Shown in pieces: positions 1 through 10,026 of a DNA stretch of 64,000 bases. Location: contig CAUEEP010000915.1 in NCBI GenBank assembly GCA_958450365.1, positions 918,501-982,500 of the forward strand. The letters are read 5' to 3'. A program made the position numbers and the translations under genes. Numbering within the stretch: position 1 is the stretch's first letter; each line of letters begins with the position of its first letter. The DNA comes from Mesorhabditis belari (taxonomy: Eukaryota; Nematoda; Chromadorea; Rhabditida; Rhabditidae). The notes under the pieces were generated by a model. The model was not told the DNA's origin and ran no database searches. It saw only the letters and a list, made by a program, of their open reading frames with translations.

Positions 1-1345
1 AAAACCCTTAAACGATCCTCTAGTTAGTAAGGAACTGAATAACCTCTCCAAATATTGCCGTAAATTTGCGGAAAATATTGAAAGAAATGCTATTAAATCT
101 AAAAAGGGGAAGTCTTTTTACACAAATACAACCTTTTCTCTGACCAACAGTTTGCCTTTCTTAAAAATAAATCCACCACTAGCCTATCAATCTTTTCTCA
201 AAGCTTTAGATCAAAAAGAAAAATTCAGCTTCCAATTAGGAGCCGTCTTAGATTTTGCCAAAGCTTTTCATTCTGTTCCCATTGATTTTCTCATTCACAA
301 ACTGTATGCTTACCAGCTCAGCCCACTCGTAATTTCAGTCATCGAAAATTTTCTTTCTCAGAGAGCCTTAAAAGTAATTCTAAATAATGTTCCCCCCCCT
401 CTTTCGAGTGTCCTAACGAGGTTTCTTAGGGAAGTATTCTTAGTATTCTTAGCCCTCTTTTATTAACTATCTATATTAATGGCCTGTCTAGGTGTCCTTT
501 CAAATCAAAAGCTTCCTCAATCTGGCTCTATGCGGATGATGTTAAGCTTACGTTCAAAATTCCATCAGAACTCAAGTAGTTTCGCTTGCGGCAGTAAGTG
601 ATGCAAATCACGATTTAGAACTTATCAATATATGGTCCAAAATGTGGAAGCTTTCCCTATCCCCTTTAAAATCTCAACACTTTTCCACTGGGAACTTCAG
701 ATTTCCTTTGAAAATTAACAATATTCCTATCAATTACATTACTAAATATGATTTTTTTTTAGAGATTTAGGTGTTCACACTCTCCCGCTTTTAATTTCAC
801 TAAACATATTGAAATAATCTGTCGAAAGGCTTCCTTTGTTTCCAGTCGTTAGATCGATCGTTCATTTCAACCTAAACTCTTAGCGTAAATGCTTCTGCGT
901 GACCCATCTTAGAATATGCCTCTATTGTGTGATCTCCCTCCGTCTCCATTGACGTTTGGAAAGTTCGGAGGAGGTCCACTACTATGGTTCTATTCTAAAT
1001 ATTTTAGCTTGATTTATGAGGATGGACTTGCTCTTTTTGAACTAAAAACTTTGCAACATCGTCGCTTTGTCACTGATCTAGTCGAAACGTTCAAAATCCT
1101 GCGCTTCAAATAGATTAGCCCTTTGTTTGTTGACCTTTTCAGATTTAACCCGAGATCAATGTCCAGAAGTGGTTTATTCCTTTTGCAGATTCCCTTTGCG
1201 TCTAATGCTTCTTTAGCAAACCGATTTCCCATTAGAGTCGCTATGTTATGGAACTTGCTCCCAAACAACATACGAGAACTTCTTTCTACTGGAACTTCTT
1301 GAGAATCATGTGCTTTATTCTTCATTAATCGGCTTCAAATACTAC
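1..1345 (+). pseudogene. Decayed non-LTR retrotransposon (reverse transcriptase)
   Basis: Conceptual translation gives reverse-transcriptase blocks in the right order but in different frames. A palm segment with the LDFAKAF and PLVISVIENFLSQRALKV motifs lies at about 250-400. The catalytic YADD box lies near 530. After it come a thumb-like stretch, a block reading EYASIVWSP near 910 and a tail with LKTLQHRRFVTDL near 1050. This is the usual order of a CR1/Jockey-type LINE ORF2. The finger region is shortened and many stops and frameshifts interrupt it, so it is inactive. The left part lies outside the window or is deleted. No poly-A tail or target-site duplication was recognised. The clade assignment is inference; the RT identity is secure. 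Confidence 0.85.
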
Positions 1346-2124
1346 TTTCTCTCTTCTCAGCAGAAGTTGGATTAATGGCAGTTTGGGTGATCGATCCAAA
1401 TAAGCATCAAAGGAGCTAAGTAGACGAGCAAGGGTATAATGTCATGTGTGATTATGCAAAAAGAAATGTGTTCAGTATTTCAGAATTTTATTTTTTGAAT
1501 TCTCCCGTTTTTGTTTTTATGCAGTTACTCTACTTGTTCTACACACTTAGAAAATACAAGTTATTAGTAAATTCCTAAAAGGCTAGAATTTCCAATTTTT
1601 AAAAACATTTCCTCCTGAGATCTTCTTGAACAAAGCAAAAACTCTGAAAAAGCCCATGTGATCTCTCGTCGGCTTATCAGCGATTGTTAAAAAATTGAAA
1701 CAAAATTTTTTCCTTAATGTGTAGTAAGTAAGCCAATAGGAAACTATTGATTTATCCATTGGCTCATTTTTTTCCCGCTTGACACAACGAAACGATTATT
1801 TTTGGGTCTTTGTGAGGATGGATGCGATTCATCGCGGGGAAATGACCTGCCTGGTTGAAGGGGGTGAAAAGGGGAAATGCTTTTCTTTTCCTCTCCATCT
1901 TTTTCCTTATCTTTTCCTCTCTTTTGCACGTGCTCTTTTGCCCCGACAAAAAATTCTGTCTGCTAGCACGACTCTCTTTTCCTCTGAAAGTTTTCTTGAG
2001 GAAGTATTTTCGATCTCTTTGGTTTTTTTTCCTTGACCCTTTGTTTTTTTCTTTTCTGCGCTGCTTTAGATTTTTCTCTGGAACTTTAAACATTTGAGTT
2101 TATTTTATAATTTAAAGGGTTAAA
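1346..2124. other. Intergenic region upstream of efk-1
   Basis: No gene is seen. A pyrimidine-rich stretch at about 1880-2090 precedes the efk-1 start codon and may belong to its promoter or 5' leader. Short open frames here are low-complexity and on both strands, so they are not counted as genes. Confidence 0.5.
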
Positions 2125-5100
2125 ATGGCACGAGGAATCACAACAGAAAGCTCGACTGAAGAAGCCGAGGAGTCAGAGGTTGGAAAAACAAATTGAAATT
2201 AAACGTTGAGATTTTAAAAACTATCTTTTCTAATAAGCAGCTATATTTTTTAACAATTATTAAAGACTTTCAGGAGAATAATTTCAATCCAAAGGATGTC
2301 AGCTTTGACGCGGAATGGAAATGTTTGGCACCACTTCATGAGATCAGTTTCAACGTTCAGCATGCGGAAAATGCTCGTCGTAAACTGGTCGGATCAATAA
2401 AATTTCCTTTTCATGATAATCTAAATATTTTAGATCATATAAGATAACGTATAATCTATCCAAGATTTAGATTCTTGATCGTTGGCGTTCGGCAGCCGCT
2501 CGAGCTGTTCGTCGTTGTGTTGATCCTTGGCGAAAGTACAACATCCACGAGATGCCAATTCTTCGTGCTCGGCGTTTTCGTTATTCGGCTACTCGAAAAA
2601 CATGGCTTGAGGATTTCGTGGAAGTAAGAATAAAACGCATTGGCTGTTAGATTTGGCAACTAAACATAAAATATTTGTATTTTCAATTTTTGTATTCAAA
2701 TCATTAAATTGAACACGAAATATCACTTAAAACCTTTAGATCAAAATGTGCCATGAACCATTTGCGAGAGGTGCCATGAGAGAATGTTTCCGAGTCAAGA
2801 AGCTCTCCAGTATGGGATACAATCAAGGCTGGGAAAACGCTCACAACTATGTGGCAAAACGTTATATTCAAGAAGTTGATCGACAGGTAGTTAAATTATC
2901 GTAATTATTCTAATAGAAGGGCATTCGCCAATAGACGGGCACCCCCGTGACCCCTCGAAAAATTGATTTTCGATCTCTTTTTTGCGTGAATTGGTCAATT
3001 TGGGTCCAAGATGGAATAATATGTTATCGGCAGTAAAATTAGAATTGTGATTTTAAAAAAATTGAAAAATAATTATTGGAGGAAAAATTTTTGTGAGGGA
3101 CCACAGGGATTTTTTCAAAGAGTCTAAAAGAGGTTCAAGTAAAAAATATTTTCACTTTTAAACGTGTTTTCTATATGTTTTAGACCAAGAACTATCGTTT
3201 CATATGGTTTTTAACAGTTTTAAAATTTTTGATTGATGTGGGAGACCCTTATCTATTTTTTTGGGGTTGAAAAATAGATGCTCTTCTATTACATTAATTA
3301 CAGTAAGTTAAGTAATCCAATTAGAGTCGATATTTAGGTCATCTTCGACGACGTGAAGCTGCAATTGGATTGTAAGCTGTGGTCGGAGGAATTCAACAGA
3401 AACAATCCGCCAAAGAAGATTGACATTGTACAGATGAATGTTCTACAGGTTAAAAGGATTACCTGGCAATTGACAATGAAATTTTAGATTCTTGATCTTC
3501 CTGGAGAACCGTTATATCATCTGGAGCACTACATTGAAGGTGACTATGTGAAGTACAACTCAAATTCGGGCTTTGTCTCCGATTTGCAAAGAAAAACTCC
3601 GCAAGCGTTCTCTCATTTTACTTTTGAGCGTTCTGGGCATCAGATGATTGTGGTCGATGTGCAAGTATGTTTATAATAAATAAAAATACCTAAAGATGTA
3701 TCTATGCAAGCCAACTTTAACTTTCATTTAGGGTGTCGGTGATCTTTACACGGATCCTCAAATTCACACTGTCAATGGGACCGAATATGGTGATGGAAAC
3801 TTGGGCACAAGGGGAATGGCTCTTTTCTTCCACTCACACATTTGCAATGATATTTGCCATATGCTTTGTCTCACCGAGTTCGATCTATCCCAAAGTGAAA
3901 AGAACCAGATTGCAGACGAATCTTCCAAAGCGACCCCGAACATGGTTAGCTCATATGTTTTCAGGTTTATCAAATAATTTTCAGGAGCCAACACATTTCG
4001 TGCGCAAACGCGAAAAGGATCTCAATATCTGTCAACCTTTGGTTAGTGATGTATCTGGCTTTTACCTTTAGTTCGTTTTTAGTTGGATGATCTAACTCCT
4101 GATGATGCGATGGAGTGTTTGAGACAAAGAAGTGACACTCTTCGACAACGTTCTCGATCGAGAGCTTCAAGCATAGCTTCGAGCACTTCTCCGTCAGCAA
4201 AATCACAAGTAAAATTTGGTTACCAGGACACATTGTCTGTCATAATTTCTAGCTTAAACAATAGATAATCTATTCAGGTTTTCCTCTTAGAGAATCTGAT
4301 ATCAACACAATCTTTTTTCAGGAACACGATGAAGACTGCACTTGTGAGACTTGCATTCAAGCAATTTGCGCTGATGCAGCAACGATGGATGATGAAAGTG
4401 ATGAGGAAGAAGAGGATTGTGGATCATCTGGATACGAATCGCAAGCTGTCGGAAGAAAAGTACAAAAATCTATTGCAACCAGCATTGATAAACCTCTTCA
4501 GGTTGGAAGAGCCACTTTATCTGTCGAGTCAGCCGATCGAGTTCATCGCCGGCGAACCAATGACAGTATGTGCAGCAGCTATGGTGGAAGTTCACGATTG
4601 ACCGCGAAAACCGAACGAGAGGAGTTCTGGATGATGCAGCGAAAGAAATCGATGCCGGCTGGAGTGGTTGACATTTTGCACATGAAAAAACAGGTTTTCT
4701 GATAATATTACCGACAATTAAACAGTAATATTGTAGGAAGCTGCCGAATTGCGTCATATCTCTATTCTGGGACAGATTCATCTCGATTTGGCAAGATATC
4801 ACGAAAATGGACGCTTTATAAGGGAAGAGGATGCTAATCAAGAAAAGAAAAAGGTTGTTGACTTAAAGTTTAAAAAATGATTCAATAACAATTCAGGTCT
4901 TCGAAGAGTTGACCAAATCGGGGTCTTCAGTGTCTTCAGATGACAGTGGTCAAGGAGGACATGTCAGGTATGACCGAGAAGCTGCTTTATTTCATTTGGA
5001 TGTTGCAAGACGATGTGGAAACTCAGAGGTTTGTACACAAAAAAATTAATAACAAATAAAACTAAATGATTTTCAGGCTATCTTGACAATTGCAAAGATG

Positions 5101-5830
5101 TGCTATCATTTGCCTCACGATCTACTCAAAGACATTGGAGATGATATTTATTGGTTTGCAGATACGGTGAGTATGAATTGACAATCGATTCGAAATAAGC
5201 TAGTTAGTGGAAAAGTCAAGGCCTAGGTTGATCTATGTTTTATTCAGGAAGAAGAACTTGACACCGACCCAGAAAAATTCGCGTTTGAATTGATGTTGAG
5301 TGCCGCGGAAATGGGTGATCGAGGAGCGATTCTGTTCGTTGCACAATGCTACGAGACTGGGCATAAAATGGGGCGTGATGCAACTGTACGTGAAGAATTA
5401 TTGAAACAAATATTGAACCCATTTAGATTTCCTACCCGTTATCGATCTTCTGGCTTGAAAAGGGAATGGGCTTTGCTGATGATGAAGAGGGGACCGAGCA
5501 ACATCGACCAAGACACGAATCACTTGCGACAATGGCTCGGCTTTATCAAGAGGTTAGTTGAGTGAGATTTCAGAACAAATAAAGTTCTTTAACTTATGAA
5601 ATATTGATTATATGCTAATTAACTAATGAAATTTGAGACTATTAGACATTTATAAAGTATAGATATGATTTCTGTTATGCATCAGATGATTTCAGGGAGG
5701 ATATGGACTTGAACAAGACCTTTCTCGTGCCTATGAGCTCTACACAGAAGCCGCAGAGTCTGCTGCAGAAAATATGAAGGGAAAACTAGCCAGCAAGTAC
5801 TATGAATACGCGGAAATGTGTGCTGAATAG
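2125..5830 (+). CDS. efk-1: Eukaryotic elongation factor 2 kinase (alpha-kinase)
   Basis: Calcium/calmodulin-dependent alpha-kinase that phosphorylates eEF2 and slows translation elongation in the cytosol. Exons: 2125-2178, 2274-about 2360, 2471-2623, 2740-2886, 3338-3448, 3488-3664, 3732-3944, 3985-4041, 4083-4208, 4322-4693, 4737-4853, 4897-5028, 5077-5166, 5248-5385, 5427-5552, 5696-5830. From exon 3 on all phases agree; about 760 residues in total. Visible features are a basic calmodulin-binding-like helix (DRWRSAARAVRR...DPW), RGAMRECF, the catalytic lysine in NYVAKRY, the glycine loop GDGNLGTRGMALFF and the zinc motif HSHICNDIC. An acidic and serine-rich linker follows, then SEL1-like repeats (FHLDVARRCGN, LMLSAAEMGDRGA, YELYTEAAE). 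The end of exon 2 is uncertain: no strong donor fits phase 0. The family call is very secure. Confidence 0.95.
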
Positions 5831-7273
5831 ATTAATTGTTATTTTTGTTAAGTTAAATTTTTTGTTGTGTATAGCTAAAATGGTTATTACTGATTAAGAT
5901 CAATTACTTTTTTTGGGTTTCTTTGTTATCTGTTATGAATTGAGTTTTCTAGCTTCGGATTCTAAGTTAGCTAAAAGCTTAAATAGTTAAATTTGGTCAT
6001 CTCGTGTACATTTGTCACTTTCCATTCATTGTGTCTTAGCCGGAAACTCGATGTATCCATTTTTTGTTTGCTCAATCGGGGTTTTCCGTCATTTATCATT
6101 TTTTGGCAGGTAATTTATATCAAGCTTTTAAAATGTTTTGTGAATAAATTTGTACATAAAGCTTCTAAAATAACTACAGGTTAGCAGAAAAAGATAACGT
6201 TTAGATCAAAATTTGAAAGGCTGCAGTTACATTATTGCAATGCATTCAAGTAAATAATGGGTTTACTCTTGAATTCCTTGGACAGTCTTCATTAGAGTAT
6301 TTTTCTAAGCAAAAAATGTCCTTCCTTCCTTTCCAATTTTTGCTTTCAACTCTAAATGTTCACCTTTTGTCAACATTCATTTAGTTTACGAAAAAACAAA
6401 AATGGACCCACTTTTGGCCGAATACAAGAGGATTATTAAAGGTTTTAGTTTGAAAGGAAACGTTTTTAACAGGGTTGATTTCAGGCGATAGCTGATTGAG
6501 ACCTATTTGAAAGAAATATTGAGTAAAGCGTTGATGCAAGATGAAGATATTAAATCAGTGGCGCGTCTTCTTAAGAAATTCAACGATGCTCATCATTTGT
6601 CAATGAATAACGATAAAAGTTTTTCGTTTACAGTCGCTTTGTGCTACAGTCGTGTCAATGAGGAGCACTTGGACGGGTTTTTCTTGTGGGCTTCCGGTAG
6701 GCTTCTTTTTGATCACTTACCTCACTTCTTGAGTGTTTTTCTTCACTTATCCAGTTCTAAAGATCGAGGTGGCCATCGTAGTACTCACAGTTTACTAGAA
6801 GTTAACTTAACTTTCCTTTGTTGATCCAGAGACGATTCCCAAGTAATTCAATCGAGCGAATACTTAACCATACTTAAGCATACTTAACCGCTTTATAAAC
6901 TTGTCAAACTCAAAATAAAACAATGATTTATGAGTACGATGTTTCCGAAGTGGAAAAAGGCTGTTTGTGTGAAGAAGGAGTGCCATCTTTGTCAAAATGA
7001 ATAAGAAAGAAGACATTGAAAAAGAGGTTGGTTCAAGTTATGCAAGAAAATAAAAGCTACGAACATTATGAGAAAAGTTTGTAATTTTAGCCGATGTACT
7101 GATTGATTGCGAAAAGAACCACCTCTAATCGACTCATCAATTCATGTTCAAATTCCAATTATTATTGATGTGATGAGCTTGTGATTTTTCAGACTTTTTA
7201 TAAATCTTTTTATCATTTTATGCAAATTCCACTGGAGTTCTAGTGTAACTTTGTATAATGATTGAATTCAATA
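5831..7273. other. Intergenic, with two short coding-like stretches
   Basis: Downstream of efk-1. The open frame at 6507-6824 (+) has coding-like composition at its start (motifs EDIKSVARLLKKFNDAHH and ALCYSRVNEEHLDGF) up to a possible donor near 6692. A 25-codon frame at 6924-6999 (MIYEYDVSEVEKG...) also looks coding-like. No intron chain joins them in phase and no family is recognised, so they could be remnants of a gene or of a transposon. The rest shows nothing recognisable. Confidence 0.35.
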
Positions 7274-7329
7274 ATTTCTGTTATGCATCAGATGATTTCA
7301 GGGAGGATATGGACTTGAACAAGACCTTT
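7274..7329 (+). repeat. 56-bp copy of the last efk-1 intron/exon junction
   Basis: These 56 bases are identical to 5668-5723, the end of the last efk-1 intron, its TTTCAG acceptor and the first 28 bases of the last exon (GGYGLEQDL). Similarity stops abruptly on both sides. No transposon ends were recognised around it. Confidence 0.9.
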
Positions 7330-7394
7330 ATTCCATTTGAGTATTGAGATTGCATTGAGATCAAGGCAATAGCTTGCAAAAGAATCAATTGACA

Positions 7395-8261
7395 TTAGTA
7401 TTTCCAGACGTGCCACCTTTTCGGTTTGTGAAGAACCCAGTTGCCAAATTCGTCCTTGGAAGAATGCATCACCGGAAGATTGATTGATTAATCATTTGGT
7501 TACAAAGTAAACTTACTCCTTCATAAATTCCATCAGCTCTGATAATCCACTGAAGTCTTTTCTTCTTGAGGCCGATTTTTCGAGGGCCTGGGAAGATCTC
7601 AAAAATCTAGGCAACTTGTTGACCGTCAATTGCTTAAATCCCTTACTTTATGCCTGCCACCATTTGCAGTTAGCTCACATTCGTACCACGTTTCTTCAGT
7701 AACAGCTAAAAATAGGTTATTCTTTGAAGTTGTGATTGGTTTATTATTACGAAAACTCCACACAATTCGATGATGTGGCTTGATTGTCAGATTACCGAGA
7801 TCGTCCTCTTCAGAGCCACAGTCAATTTGAAGGGGCTCAGACAGCTCATTTGTCATCTAAACCTCGAAGGACTATTTATATCATACTGATCAACTTTACT
7901 CTGTACATCTATTATATATAAATAAGCAATGTCTGTCTGTATGGGGGTCGAACCCGGCTCGTGTGGGCTGTAGACGAGCGCGCTCCTGACTGCGCCACGC
8001 CACAGGTCCAGAAAAACCCGTCCTTAGACCGGTTTTTCGGCTGGTTTATGAATGTAGAGCTTTTAGATTTTACTCAAAGTACACGAAGCTTCTAAAAACT
8101 CCGCTAACCTCAACAGATCGCTGCGTGGATTGTCCGAGAAGGATTCCATTCACCACAGCTTCCACCTCGACATCCGTAAATTTATCGGCTCTCTCACTGG
8201 GCAGTGCACACAGACAGAAATTGACAGAGAGTATTGAAAGCCATAAGAAATCGGTTATCAT
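7395..8261 (-). CDS. Secreted protein with plant self-incompatibility S1-like domain
   Basis: Four exons in phase 0: 8109-8261, 7647-7856, 7517-7606, 7395-7454; 170 residues. The start at 8261 gives a signal peptide (MITDFLWLSILSVNFCLC), so the product is probably exported. The mature part follows the order of the plant S1 / S-protein-homologue family: a strand reading EVEAVVNGI, then LQIDCGSEEDDLG, IVWSFRNN, LF...WYECEL, FEIFPGP and finally LQWIIRADGIYEG. In plants this family supplies small secreted ligands. Only two cysteines remain in the mature part (about residues 64 and 111); plant members usually have four. Introns are 252, 40 and 62 nt; the first holds a tRNA-like element. Function in an animal is unknown. 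The homology rests on motif order seen by eye. Confidence 0.72.
7941..8005 (-). repeat. tRNA-derived SINE head in an intron
   Basis: On the minus strand an A-box-like TGGCGCAGTCAGGAG is followed by a B box GGTTCGACCCC. Acceptor and T stems are imperfect, so this is a SINE head rather than a working tRNA. It lies in the first intron of the S1-like gene, in the same orientation as the gene. Confidence 0.6.
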
Positions 8262-8499
8262 TTTGATATAAAATATCACCGAGATCACAAACGACCAAGT
8301 GTTCGCTTTCGCAGTTGTTCCTCTTTCCGTGAAGGAAAGGTTTTTTTTTGTGACAACGAGTGATCAATCACTGAGGAGGATCTGTTTTTTTCAGAGTGAG
8401 TTGGGTTGGTCACTGGATTATTGAGGAATATAAGATTAACTTTTTTGAGCTTATCGGGCTTGTTTAACTAAGCAAATGAATTTACACTTGGAAAATGAG

Positions 8500-8655
8500 A
8501 TGAGAACAAAGAAAGAACGGAAAGTCGAGCTATGGTTTTACATCAGAGAAATTTGGAGGACGATTGGACCTGGAATTCTTGATGAATTAATTGCATCGAT
8601 GCCTACTCGTATTAAAGAAGTACTTTTGGCAAAAGGAGGAGCGACTAAATGTTGA
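8500..8655 (+). pseudogene. Tc1-like transposase, C-terminal fragment
   Basis: An open frame of 51 codons carries ELWFYIREIWRTIGPGILDEL, then ASMPTRIKEVLLAKGGATKC and a stop. This is the characteristic end of Tc1-family transposases (ASMP.R...V..AKGG.TKY). The catalytic DDE part and the left end are absent, so this is a relic. No terminal repeats were recognised. Confidence 0.8.
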
Positions 8656-9716
8656 TTAAAGCTTAATTTCGTTTTGTGTGAAAAGACTTTTGCACGACGA
8701 TTTTCAGGGCGATTTCATTCTCAAGACAATGAGTTTCTGACTAATAATAGAAGAAAATTATCAAAATCAGACAAATATTCGGCACACAATGGGCTAGAAG
8801 GGTGTAGAATTTGTACTAAAAATACAGCCAAGAGGCAAAAATTGATTCCAAAAATAGTGACGCTCACGCTCGAAGCCGGTAGTGAACTTTTAATCTAAAT
8901 ATTTCAAACAATTTCTTTGCATAAATGTTTCTGTATTCATTCTCATTCTTATATTCAAAAGAACATAGTTATTGGTGGTTGTGGGATGAGACGGATGTTG
9001 GTGGATCGAATGCTCATATTCCCTAATCGAGTTACGGTGGCGTCAAAGGCGGATGGGGGTCATCATGCCGATAACTGGCCTTTAGAGAAGCCAAGAAAAG
9101 AGGGGGAGAAGAGAAAGGAAAAAAGGGGGTCGCAGCTGGCACCAATCATTCGTCTCAAAGAAGAATCTCCCCCATTGATACCACTGTTGCCATTTGCCGT
9201 GTTGGCCATTTGTCCTTTCAAGGAGTAGATGTACTAAAACCAATGTTTATGCATTCAAGATCTAAAGTAAAGAAGCCGGGGATCAATGCAAATGTTTCTC
9301 GTCGATCAATGCAATCGTCAAGCTCAAATTGCAAATGTTTAGCTGAAACTGATAGTAAACTTTGATAGTAAACTGAAAAAGTAAAGATTCACGCATTTCA
9401 AAACCATAAAACTATTCGATTTCTTGATTTTTACAAATATTTGTTGCTCTCTTGATCGTAGAGTTGATCCTACACTTGTAAAATCTGAAATAAATGAACT
9501 GAAATCTAAATGTCGCTGAAGAAAAACGATCTGCCATTCAATTCTATCCAAAATTGAGATACGAGAACTTTATACTGAAACTGGAACCGATCTATTCAAT
9601 TGATCATTGAATAGATCCAAGATTCATACATTATACAACTCAAAAGCCAACTCAATTTATTCCAAGAGTCAGTTACTTCCCACTCTTCAGCCTGATTAGC
9701 CCCGTTATGCCTTGAG
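8656..9716. other. Intergenic region upstream of fax-1
   Basis: Short open frames (for example 8674-8898 and 8917-9228 on +) match nothing recognised. The stretch near 9080-9130 is purine-rich. No RNA gene or repeat is recognised. Confidence 0.4.
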
Positions 9717-9833
9717 ATGACACTTCACTCTGCAGGAAGCGACGATCACGGCTTCTGCCACAACACTTGCTCTCTAAAGGATATGAAAGATGAAAAGAGA
9801 TTGTTTTCTTTTAACATTATACACAAGGCTCCA

Positions 9834-9955
9834 GGCGGTGGCTATTGGCCCAATTGGGCGCCCCTCGAAGGCTTTGGGGGCGGTGCCCCACCAGGGATCA
9901 TGACAGCCCCTCCCCTTCCCTCTTCCTCAACCTCCAGGCCTTATACGGTAGTTTG
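9834..9955 (+). other. Possible upstream coding exon of fax-1
   Basis: Unusually GC-rich open stretch rich in glycine and proline (PGGGYWPNWAPLEGFGGGAPPG...). It ends at a donor-like ACG|GTAGTT in phase 0, and the next exon (10027) starts in phase 0, so it could be an alternative N-terminal exon. The upstream ATG candidates are weak. Confidence 0.4.
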
Positions 9956-10026
9956 AAATATTAGCCTTAGTATCTTATCTTCAATACTTGAAATCTATTA
10001 TCACTTTGTTACCCAGAGCATTTTAG

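Noticed and set aside
2471..3500. Identical 15-base TTTAGATTCTTGATC at the acceptors of efk-1 exons 3 and 6
   Set aside because: The acceptor consensus plus a shared Ile-Leu-Asp start can explain it; no similarity extends further, so it was not called an exon duplication.
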